DNA of 10,193 nt. It comes from Angelakisella sp. (GTDB lineage: Bacteria; Bacillota; Clostridia; Oscillospirales; Ruminococcaceae). Every line of letters starts with the position of its first letter. Position 1 is the first letter of the stretch. Made by a program: the position numbers and the translations under genes. The notes beneath the pieces were generated by a model. The model did not search any database. It had not been told where the DNA came from and saw only the letters and a list, made by a program, of their open reading frames with translations. This document shows, one piece after another, positions 1 through 5,652 of this stretch. The stretch covers positions 1-10,193 of the forward strand of contig JAAWEO010000057.1 of assembly GCA_022794295.1 (NCBI GenBank), in the 5' to 3' direction.

Positions 1-1
1 G

Positions 2-211
2 TCCCAGATCAAGAACGAGGCTGCTTCCACCGTGGGCGTTACCCTGAAGCAGGGCTACAACGGCGACCTGACCTCCAAGCAGGCCGGTTCCATCGGCGGC
101 GAGATGGTCAAAAAGATGTTGCCGGAACAACAATGGGAGTACCTTCGGGACAGGTGTTTTCACCACGATGTGGTCGCAATTACCTATCGGGTACATATTA
201 CGATTTTGTGA
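2..211 (+). CDS. Small acid-soluble spore protein (alpha/beta SASP), 5' partial, 3' end altered
   Basis: SASPs coat and protect DNA in the dormant endospore. Read from base 2, the first ~39 codons give the second conserved SASP segment: NEAASTVGVTLKQGYNGDL, then TSKQAGSIGGEMVKKM. The QxGSIGG-xMVKKM block is the family's DNA-binding C-terminal signature. A normal SASP ends only a few residues later. Here the frame runs on from about base 119 through ~30 unrelated residues (starting LPEQQWEYLRDRC) to a TGA at 209-211. The N-terminal half lies outside the window. I infer that a mobile element joined the gene at its 3' end and replaced its last codons. Whether the altered protein still works is unknown. 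The family call is firm; the exact end of the homology is approximate. Confidence 0.85.
   Translation, partial: SQIKNEAASTVGVTLKQGYNGDLTSKQAGSIGGEMVKKMLPEQQWEYLRDRCFHHDVVAITYRVHITIL
153..174. repeat. Two overlapping dyad symmetries near the left element edge
   Basis: GGTG-TTTT-CACC (153-164) and ACCAC-GAT-GTGGT (162-174) share the bases ACC at 162-164, so only one hairpin could form at a time. They lie between the SASP junction and parA. They could be recombinase arm sites or an operator for parA. Arms are only 4-5 bp, so chance is possible. Confidence 0.3.
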
Positions 212-276
212 ACGAGCCATTTTCTGCTCTTTTTGGCCGCTGAACGAGCAACGGACAGAAGGAAAGGAGCATCACC

Positions 277-1074
277 ATGAAGGAACACAGAATCATCGCA
301 ATCGCCAACCAAAAGGGCGGGGTAGCCAAGACCACCACCGCCTACAACCTGGGCTACTGCCTGCAAAAGAGGGGTAAAAAAGTGCTGCTGGTAGACTTCG
401 ACCCCCAGGCCAGCCTCACCATCTCCTTTGGGGTGGAGTACCCCGACCAGCAGCTGGACCGCACCGTGGTGGACCTGCTGCAAAGGGTCATCGACCGCCA
501 GCCCCTCCCAGATCTGGGGGACTATCTGCTGGAAAAGGACGGGCTTTCCCTCCTGCCCTGCAACATCGTCCTTTCCACCATGGAGGTCCCGCTGATGACC
601 TTCATCGGCGGCAAAACCGCCCTCCGGGAGATATTGACCCCGCTGTGCTCCCGGTTCGACTACATCATCATCGACTGTGCCCCTTCCCTGGGGCAGCTGA
701 CCATCAACGCCCTTACCGCCTGTGACGGAGTCCTCATTGTCACCACCCCGCAGATCCACTCCACCAAAGGGATGGAGCTGCTTATCGATTCCATCTCCAG
801 CGTTCGCACCTACTCCAATCCCGGCATCCAAATCGATGGTATTCTGGTGGCGATGCACACTGAAAGGACCAACATAGGCAAGGAGGTCCTTCGGGTTACA
901 AAGGAGGCCCTGGGAGACGCCATTCCCATCTTCCAGACCACTATCCCCCGGTCGGTAAAGGTGGACGAGGCCCACTATGCCTCCAAACCCCTCGGCCTCC
1001 ACGATCCCTATGGAAAGGTCACTGCGGCCTATGATACCTTTTGTACGGAATACCTGGGAGGTGATGTGAGATGA
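277..1074 (+). CDS. parA: ParA/Soj-family partition ATPase
   Basis: This is a Walker-type ParA ATPase of 265 residues, a usual length for Soj-like proteins. ParA dimers bind DNA nonspecifically, and ParB stimulates their ATPase to move or hold the element's DNA. The deviant Walker A, NQKGGVAKTTT, sits at residues 11-21 with the signature lysine K13 and P-loop K18. The A' motif VDFDPQAS is at 39-46, and Walker B YIIIDCAPSLG has D133. There is no N-terminal HTH, so it is the short chromosomal/ICE type rather than the plasmid P1 type. The ATG at 277 follows an AAGGAAAGGAG ribosome-binding site. The gene overlaps parB by ATGA (1071-1074), implying translational coupling. In ICEs such genes are thought to stabilise the excised circle or assist transfer; that role is inferred here. 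Confidence 0.95.
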   Translation: MKEHRIIAIANQKGGVAKTTTAYNLGYCLQKRGKKVLLVDFDPQASLTISFGVEYPDQQLDRTVVDLLQRVIDRQPLPDLGDYLLEKDGLSLLPCNIVLSTMEVPLMTFIGGKTALREILTPLCSRFDYIIIDCAPSLGQLTINALTACDGVLIVTTPQIHSTKGMELLIDSISSVRTYSNPGIQIDGILVAMHTERTNIGKEVLRVTKEALGDAIPIFQTTIPRSVKVDEAHYASKPLGLHDPYGKVTAAYDTFCTEYLGGDVR

Positions 1075-2021
1075 CAGAACGCAAGCTGCGGAAGATCGAC
1101 GCCCTTTTTGCGGGACCGGGACAAGCCGCCCCCATCCCAGTATCCCAGCGGCGCCTGGAGGTGATCCCCCATGACCTTATTGACGCCCACCCCAAGCATC
1201 CCTTCAAGCCCTACAACGGGGAAGGCCGCCCCGGCCTATTGGAGAGCGTTCAGACCATGGGAGTCCTCCAGCCCATCCTTTTGCAGGCAAAGCCGGACGG
1301 GCGGTACACTCTCCTGGCGGGCTACAAGCGTCTGTACTGCAACACCCAAGCGGGCAACCGGGAGATCTTGGCCCTGGTGGACGAGGACATCCCGGATGCC
1401 GCCGCAGAGCTGATCGTCACCCAAACCAACGCCACCCAGTACGGGCTGGGCGATTTCCTCCCCAGCGAGATGGCTTATGCCCTCAAGATGGAACTGGACG
1501 CCCTCACGGAATTACGGCGGCAGCTAAAGGAGAAGGGAGAAACAGCGGATAGAATTGAGGTCGGGAACCGCGTGTACCACATGGTACACCTGGAAAGGAG
1601 CCGGGACAATATTGCCAAAGCCTATGGTTTGAAGCCGATTGAGGCCCAGCGTTACATTCAGCTCACCAAGCTGCTCCCTGCCCTGCTGGACCTGGTAGAC
1701 CAGAAGTATCTGCCTATCCGAACAGGGGTGGTCCTCTCCACCTTGCCGGAAGAGATACAGACTGCGGTTCTTGGCTGTCTCAAAGAAGGCCGGGCCCTTA
1801 CAGTGAACCGGGCGCAGGCAATCAAGGCGGAATACCAGGCGGGGGAACTCACCCCGGAGGGGGTGCGGAAATTCTTTTATCAGCCTGCGGACATCCCCAA
1901 AAAGGCTACGATTTCCCTGCGGTCTGGGGTCATCAAAAAGTATTTTACGGCGGAGCAGTCCAAGGAGGAGATACAGCGGACGGTGGAGGAGGCGCTGAGG
2001 CTCTATTTTGAGCGGCGATAG
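1071..2021 (+). CDS. parB: ParB/Spo0J-family partition protein
   Basis: ParB proteins bind centromere-like parS sites and stimulate ParA. This one has 316 residues. The N-terminal ParB nuclease-like fold is visible as HPFKPYNGEGRPGLLESV (about 43-60), GVLQPILL (64-71) and RYTLLAGYKRLYCNTQAG (78-95). The last is an altered ParB box: GYKRLYC where many ParBs have GERRWRA, so CTP binding may differ. A helix-turn-helix region follows (about 174-204, with IAKAYGLKPIEAQRYIQLTKL less the last residue). The C-terminal part (about 255-316) has a charged helix that could dimerise. The start ATG overlaps the parA stop. Three tandem iterons lie 56 bp past the stop and are the obvious candidate binding sites, but this is an inference from position only. 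Confidence 0.9.
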   Translation: MTERKLRKIDALFAGPGQAAPIPVSQRRLEVIPHDLIDAHPKHPFKPYNGEGRPGLLESVQTMGVLQPILLQAKPDGRYTLLAGYKRLYCNTQAGNREILALVDEDIPDAAAELIVTQTNATQYGLGDFLPSEMAYALKMELDALTELRRQLKEKGETADRIEVGNRVYHMVHLERSRDNIAKAYGLKPIEAQRYIQLTKLLPALLDLVDQKYLPIRTGVVLSTLPEEIQTAVLGCLKEGRALTVNRAQAIKAEYQAGELTPEGVRKFFYQPADIPKKATISLRSGVIKKYFTAEQSKEEIQRTVEEALRLYFERR

Positions 2022-2076
2022 GGTGTACCATCCACTCAAACGGAATATCCAATCGCAAAAGCAAGGAAAGAGATCC

Positions 2077-2145
2077 TGAAAAATGACGGAACAGTTTTCT
2101 GAAATATGACTGAATGATATTATGAAATACGACTGAATAAGGAAG
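2077..2145. repeat. Three tandem iterons with exact 23-bp period (candidate parS/ori)
   Basis: Imperfect 16-bp units begin at 2077 (TGAAAAATGACGGAAC), 2100 (TGAAATATGACTGAAT) and 2123 (TGAAATACGACTGAAT). The period is exactly 23 bp, about two helical turns, so protein bound at each would sit on nearly the same face. Consensus is TGAAAWAYGACKGAAY. A much weaker match (about 10/16) sits one period upstream at 2054. They lie between the parB stop and the shared terminator. Position and spacing suggest a ParB-binding centromere or a replication iteron array; neither is proven. Confidence 0.6.
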
Positions 2146-2171
2146 GTGTGCCATGTGGCACACCTCCTTTT
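2144..2171. terminator. Shared hairpin terminator between parB and the minus-strand ATPase gene
   Basis: A perfect 9-bp stem, AGGTGTGCC / GGCACACCT, with loop ATGT (2153-2156) is followed on the plus strand by CCTTTT. It sits 122 bp past the parB stop and directly after the stop of the converging gene (2173), so it can serve both directions. The plus-strand T-run is short and offset by two C. Confidence 0.7.
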
Positions 2172-2172
2172 A

Positions 2173-3369
2173 CTACCGTGTCAGCCAATCCAACACATTG
2201 ATTTGCCTGATCCCGTTGTGAGAAACCATAGGCCCGTAATCCATCGTCAACAGATATTTGGGATTGTGGTCCCGGATGGCGTCTAAGGGAGCAAGCTCCC
2301 TTTCTAATGTTTTCCCATCGGCATCTATTACAGTATAGGCAACCTGGTAGTATTCCTCACCTTCATCCCCAATAGCGATAAAATCCACCTCGGCAGAATC
2401 GACCTTACCAATGTAGACCTCGTAACCCCGGCGCAGAAGTTCCAAGTAAACGATGTTTTCTAAAATATGACCGTCATCGGCTTTTTTGTTGCCAAGGATA
2501 CTATACCGCAGACCAATATCAGCGGTATAGTATTTGTCCCCGGTTTTGAGATACTGCTTACCCTTAATATCATAGCGTCCCACCCGATAAAACACAAAAC
2601 TTTCCGTCAGTGCATTCAAATACTTTTCTACTGTGTGGACGGTGATCTTTCTTCCCGCCGATGTCATGGTGTCCGCGATTTTTTTGGTGGAGCAAAGATT
2701 ACCGATGTTATCAAACAAGAAGCGTGTGACGCTTTTCAGCATCTCCACATCTGAGATGCTGCGGCGGGCAACAATATCCTTCAGAACAATAGAATCGTAG
2801 ATACCTTCCAGATACTGCCGGATCTCTCTGGGGCGCTTCAGTTCCAGGGCGTAGGGGAAAGAGCTGTTGTGGATGTAGTCCTGGTATAACCGGTCGATAT
2901 TGCTGTCAGCCGGATAGGCGGACAAAAATTCCTTAAAGGATAGGGGCAGCATTTTGATTTCGACATAACGCCCAGACAAAAGGGTAGCAAGCTCCCCGGA
3001 GAGAAGGTGGGCATTGGAGCCGGTGATATAGACATCACAGTTTTTCTTGATGAAAAGCGCATCTACAGCCTTTTGAAAATCAGAAACACGCTGGACCTCA
3101 TCCAAAAAGATGTAGTTCATTTTGTCCGGGAGCAGATGGTCCGCTACCAGCCGAAACAGGGCTTTATTGTCCTCGATGTCCGCATATTCTCCGGCTTCAA
3201 GATTGTAGGCGATGATCTGTTCAGGGGCCACGCCGTCATTTAGAAGCCGCTCCTGGTAAAGCTCGAATAGGGTGGATTTTCCGCACCGTCGGATGCCGGT
3301 GATGACCTTGATCAGTTGTTTGTCCCGAAAACGAAGCAGGTTTTCCAAATATTCCTTTCGCTCGATCAT
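2173..3369 (-). CDS. AAA_14 / DUF4143 family ATPase
   Basis: The protein has 398 residues, typical of the widespread bacterial and archaeal AAA_14-DUF4143 family, whose role is not established. Walker A is GIRRCGKST (25-33), Walker B YIFLDEVQ (86-93), and a sensor-like YITGSNAHLLS is at 114-124. The C-terminal DUF4143 half begins near 195 with a winged-helix-like stretch (about 222-275). It ends in a PD-(D/E)XK-like core: E304 in ILENIVYLELLRRG, then EVDF (D329), then EYYQVAYTV (about 339-347). The ATG at 3369 is chosen because AGGGAGGG lies just upstream. A longer in-frame extension to 3498 would run through the promoter and is rejected. The gene is antisense to its neighbours, AT-richer, and has its own promoter and terminator, so it looks like an independently acquired cargo gene. 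Confidence 0.88.
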   Translation of the reverse strand: MIERKEYLENLLRFRDKQLIKVITGIRRCGKSTLFELYQERLLNDGVAPEQIIAYNLEAGEYADIEDNKALFRLVADHLLPDKMNYIFLDEVQRVSDFQKAVDALFIKKNCDVYITGSNAHLLSGELATLLSGRYVEIKMLPLSFKEFLSAYPADSNIDRLYQDYIHNSSFPYALELKRPREIRQYLEGIYDSIVLKDIVARRSISDVEMLKSVTRFLFDNIGNLCSTKKIADTMTSAGRKITVHTVEKYLNALTESFVFYRVGRYDIKGKQYLKTGDKYYTADIGLRYSILGNKKADDGHILENIVYLELLRRGYEVYIGKVDSAEVDFIAIGDEGEEYYQVAYTVIDADGKTLERELAPLDAIRDHNPKYLLTMDYGPMVSHNGIRQINVLDWLTR

Positions 3370-3396
3370 AGCGCACCCTCCCTTCTGATTGACCTT

Positions 3397-3425
3397 ATTA
3401 TACAACAAATAAGACGTGATGTAAA
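3397..3425 (-). promoter_or_regulatory. Sigma-A-type promoter of the ATPase gene
   Basis: On the minus strand, TTTACA (3425-3420) and a perfect TATAAT (3402-3397) are separated by 17 bp. The start codon is ~28 bp past the -10 box, leaving a short leader that carries the AGGGAGGG ribosome-binding site. Confidence 0.75.
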
Positions 3426-3457
3426 GTTTTTGCATATAACTTACAAAAACTTTACAT
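3419..3457. promoter_or_regulatory. Perfect 14-bp inverted repeat over the -35 box (candidate operator)
   Basis: The arms ATGTAAAGTTTTTG (3419-3432) and CAAAAACTTTACAT (3444-3457) are exact reverse complements separated by 11 bp. The left arm contains the -35 hexamer of the ATPase promoter. Long spacing and promoter overlap suggest binding of a dimeric repressor, possibly the ATPase product or a factor encoded elsewhere. No regulator is identified. Confidence 0.6.
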
Positions 3458-3518
3458 ATATCGACGCTTTTTGAAGAAGTTAAAACAGCACCGGACAAGA
3501 AATACTTCTAAATTTGAA

Positions 3519-3546
3519 CACTTGGCTCGCCGCCAGGTGCTTTTTT
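3519..3546 (+). terminator. Intrinsic terminator upstream of the RelE-fold gene
   Basis: An 8-bp stem, CACTTGGC / GCCAGGTG (one G-T pair), with loop TCGCC is followed by an unbroken CTTTTTT run. The T-run ends just 4 bases before the GGAGG of the next gene, so the hairpin sits in or just before its leader. It could end readthrough from the parAB side or act as an attenuator. Confidence 0.75.
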
Positions 3547-3562
3547 ATTGGAGGAAACAGCC

Positions 3563-3952
3563 ATGAAAAAAGTATTCCTGTACATCTCCCCTGATGGAGA
3601 ATCCCCCTTCCTGCGCTTCCTGTCGGTGATGGAACCCAAGCTGCGGACCAAACTGGTCCAGGGCATTGGCAACCTTGCCGCCATCCCAGAGTATCGGACC
3701 GAACCCCATGTGAAGCATTTCTCCCTGGAGAGATATGCCGCTCTTTACGAATACCGCGCCCGCATGAGGATCATGGTGCGGGTCATCTTCACCCTGGACG
3801 GGGATGGGAATATCATCCTTCTGCACCCTATGGTGAAGAAACAGGACCGCAACACCATGCAGACCCTGGAGACCTCCCTGCGGATGCTGGACCGGCTGAA
3901 GCAGGGGGAGGCTTCTCTGGTGGAATATACCGGAAAGGAGGTGGTAGGATGA
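3563..3952 (+). CDS. RelE/ParE-fold (HigB/gp49-like) protein, toxin-like orphan
   Basis: This 129-residue protein resembles the phage-derived gp49/HigB-like branch of the RelE/ParE superfamily, mRNA-cleaving or gyrase-directed toxins. The best match to the family pattern is at 51-92: KHFSLERYAALYEYRARMR, then RVIFTLDG..NIILLHPMVKK, the usual strand - arginine - hydrophobic strand - xLLHxFxKK layout. A helix follows (97-113). The ATG at 3563 is used because GGAGG lies 8 bp upstream; an in-frame TTG at 3548 would precede that site. No antitoxin with a helix-turn-helix or ribbon-helix-helix is next to it. The next gene overlaps by ATGA and encodes a membrane microprotein. It could be a solitary toxin, an ICE regulator that lost toxicity, or only a structural relative. 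Confidence 0.72.
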   Translation: MKKVFLYISPDGESPFLRFLSVMEPKLRTKLVQGIGNLAAIPEYRTEPHVKHFSLERYAALYEYRARMRIMVRVIFTLDGDGNIILLHPMVKKQDRNTMQTLETSLRMLDRLKQGEASLVEYTGKEVVG

Positions 3953-4038
3953 CCTCTCACCGCCTGCGGACAGGGCTGGCTTTGTCGCTGGTCCTTTTTG
4001 CACTGACCGTCTTTGTCCATAAAACTTGGAAGGAGTGA
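3949..4038 (+). CDS. 29-residue single-helix membrane microprotein
   Basis: The frame starts at an ATG overlapping the previous stop (ATGA at 3949-3952) and ends at TGA 4036-4038. The product is MTSHRLRTG-LALSLVLFALTVFV-HKTWKE: a basic N-terminus, a ~15-residue hydrophobic helix, and a charged end. The AAGGAG ribosome-binding site of the next gene (ATG 4045) lies in its last codons. GGAAAGGAGG about 7 bp upstream of its own start (3931-3940) is a good ribosome-binding site. The pattern of good site, start-stop overlap and membrane segment supports a real gene. Function is unknown; its position suggests a role with the secreted protein downstream. Confidence 0.6.
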   Translation: MTSHRLRTGLALSLVLFALTVFVHKTWKE

Positions 4039-4044
4039 CCCAAC

Positions 4045-5181
4045 ATGAAACGCATCATCACCGCCCTGCTGGCGGCAGTCATGTTCTGCACCCTGGGGAC
4101 GATCGCCTACGCCACTGAACCCGCAGGAGAGCCGCCGGTGCCCTCGGTGGTCGTCCTCAGCGAGGAGCCGAAGGTCTCCGCCGCCCTATTTTGTATTTTC
4201 GTCAATCTCCCATTTATGCACTACTTCGGCAACTGACGGTAGGGCTCGCGGTAACTCTGCCCCTGCGCCCTCGACCTCTTTCAAAAGAGTAGCTAAGGAA
4301 AAAAGAGTTATAATATCGCTTTGTCCAGCTTTTTCAAATTGCCTGCGAATAATAGGAGTTTTTTTACACTGTACTCGATTAAAGGGGCCAATGTTCAACG
4401 CTCTTAGTGAAGGCATCCGTAGCAAAACATCTGCCATACGAGTAGCAGAAACCTTGTCAGCAGAAAGCTTAATATTCAAATATTGAACATTGGATTGAGC
4501 TAAAGACTCCATATCGGTCAACTTATGCAATCCACTGATATGCAGAACGGAGAGATGCGGCAATTTTGAAAGCGGTAGTGTTGTGATTCTCGACAGATTG
4601 TATAAATTAAGTATTTGCAGATGCGAGGCTTTTTCCAAAAAAGAAAGGTCTTGGATTTTTCGGTTTTCACTAATTGTCATCTGCAAAAGATTGTCAGATA
4701 TGACTTCAAGGACATCGCCAACACCTCCACTGTTCCCCTGGATGACTTCTACTGGAGGGATGATCTGCCCACCGATGCCCTGCGCCTGCGGACCATCCGC
4801 ACCGGGACCTGGGACGAACACCTCACCTACTCGGTGGAGTACCAGACCAATAAGGACGACAACTGGCAGGTGCTGGAGGATGGACTGAACAGTAAGGCCA
4901 GCCAGGAGCTGGATTGCGGCCGCTCTGCCCTTCGACTGAAGGCCGGGGAGTATGTCACCGCCTTTCGCTTCCACTTTGGGACGGTGCAGGCCGGCTTCCG
5001 GGAGGTGGAGACCCCCTCCATTACCTGTACGGTCAACGGAAATCTCCCCAGTGGCTACCGCTTTACCAACCGCACCGATGCCGGGGGCCAGCGGCATGGG
5101 GAGTGGACCATCGGCAAGGACAGCTGGGTGACCGTCATCTTCTCCAGCAAAAAGACCAAGTTTCCCCAGACCGGTTTCTAA
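4045..5181 (+). pseudogene. ICE cell-surface protein gene, split by antisense LRR insertion
   Basis: The 5' piece (4045 to ~4185) encodes a Sec signal peptide, MKRIITALLAAVMFCTLGT..AYA cleaved before TEP, and a Pro/Glu-rich linker. The frame then enters foreign DNA and stops at 4234-4236. The 3' piece (~4696-5181) resumes in the same frame with YDFKDI..VPLDDFYWRDDLPTDALR, TGTWDE, a cysteine-containing beta-rich region, YRFTNRTDAGGQ and a terminal KFPQTGF. From memory, closely similar C-termini occur in surface proteins of clostridial conjugative elements. The two pieces share orientation, frame and composition, so I read them as one broken gene. The last residues resemble a sortase motif (LPxTG type) but have no membrane tail. 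The middle of the protein may be deleted as well as interrupted. Confidence 0.72.
4186..4695 (-). pseudogene. Leucine-rich-repeat gene fragment inserted antisense
   Basis: On the minus strand an open frame ending at TAG (4188-4186) reads as a leucine-rich-repeat protein. Units of ~22-24 residues are seen at IQDLSFLEKASHLQILNLYN, ITTLPLSKLPHLSVLHISG, LTDMESLAQSNVQYLNI and ADVLLRMPSLRALNIG. A non-repeat tail ends in EVVHKWEIDENTK. The first in-frame ATG is at 4680, but no ribosome-binding site precedes it and the repeat pattern already runs at the start, so this appears to be the 3' part of a longer gene. The DNA is AT-richer than its flanks and is embedded in the surface-protein gene. The right boundary (4690-4705) is estimated from where the surface-protein frame regains family sequence. 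No transposase or clear target duplication is visible. Confidence 0.65.
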
Positions 5182-5194
5182 AAACAAATAGCCC

Positions 5195-5229
5195 AAAAGG
5201 GCCGGGCGAATCATCCGCCTGGCCCTTTT
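5195..5229. terminator. Strong intrinsic terminator (A/T-flanked, works both ways)
   Basis: AAAAGGGCCGGGCG (5195-5208) pairs over 14 bp, with one G-T, to CGCCTGGCCCTTTT (5216-5229) across a 7-base loop. It begins 13 bp after the surface-protein stop and separates it from the transfer module. Readthrough is needed if the downstream genes lack their own promoter; I see no convincing promoter between here and 5245. Confidence 0.85.
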
Positions 5230-5244
5230 CCGTGGGAGGTATCC

Positions 5245-5631
5245 ATGAAAAGATTTTTTTACCGTATCGGCCCCAGCCTGGGGCGGTACTATTTTTTTAT
5301 TATGATGGCTTTCCTTTTGGCCCTCTCCCTGTCCGCTACCGCCTTTGCCGTAGACGATATGTGGACGGTGGCCAATCGCATTATCGTGGATGTGTATGAG
5401 CATATCGCCGGGATCAGCACGGTTCTGGCGGGGCTGATGTCGGCAGTGGCGGTCATCGGGGCCAAGATGAGCAACAACCAGCACAAGGTGGACCAGGCTT
5501 GGGACTGGCTCCGGCGCATATGGGTGGCTTGGGCGGTCATCAACGGCATTGGGGCCTTTCTCAGCTATGTGCTGCCTTTATTCCAGGGACTTGCCACCCT
5601 CGATCCGGGGGTCGCATCCTCCACATCGTAA
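5245..5631 (+). CDS. VirB2/TrbC-like small membrane protein, candidate pilin
   Basis: This 128-residue protein has a clear N-terminal signal: basic start, hydrophobic stretch 17-31, and an ATAFA cleavage site before V36. The predicted mature chain (~93 residues) has two hydrophobic segments (about 53-73 and 93-112) joined by a short charged loop (SNNQHKVDQAWDWLRR). That is the layout of VirB2/TrbC pilins and of the small Maff2-type proteins found beside VirB6 in clostridial ICEs. The start follows GGGAGG. The gene sits 21 bp before the VirB6-like gene, as expected for a type IV secretion module. The pilin role is inferred from topology and position; sequence matches alone would be weak. Confidence 0.72.
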   Translation: MKRFFYRIGPSLGRYYFFIMMAFLLALSLSATAFAVDDMWTVANRIIVDVYEHIAGISTVLAGLMSAVAVIGAKMSNNQHKVDQAWDWLRRIWVAWAVINGIGAFLSYVLPLFQGLATLDPGVASSTS

Positions 5632-5652
5632 AGATTTGATAAGGAAAGGCAG

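Noticed and set aside
119..276. Promoter for parA
   Set aside because: TTACCT at 180-185 has no acceptable -10 hexamer at 16-18 bp; no pair was convincing.
168..377. Plus-strand 69-codon frame before and into parA
   Set aside because: It overlaps the SASP read-through and the parA start out of frame and has no ribosome-binding site.
184..1002. Long minus-strand open frame (272 codons) opposite parA
   Set aside because: It mirrors parA codon structure, has no family features, and parA has full Walker motifs.
2077..2145. CRISPR array
   Set aside because: Units are 16 bp of imperfect repeat with only ~7 bp between; no spacers of CRISPR length and no cas genes.
3419..3457. Terminal inverted repeat of an insertion sequence
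   Set aside because: No partner copy or transposase; both arms lie together over a promoter, which fits an operator better.
3370..3498. 43-residue N-terminal extension of the DUF4143 ATPase
   Set aside because: The extension runs through the -10/-35 promoter and the inverted repeat; a strong ribosome-binding site precedes the ATG at 3369.
3548..3562. TTG start for the RelE-fold gene at 3548
   Set aside because: It lies before the GGAGG that serves the ATG at 3563.
4700..5484. Upstream part of the long minus-strand frame that contains the LRR segment
   Set aside because: Beyond ~4700 it is the antisense of the surface-protein and pilin genes and shows no LRR pattern.
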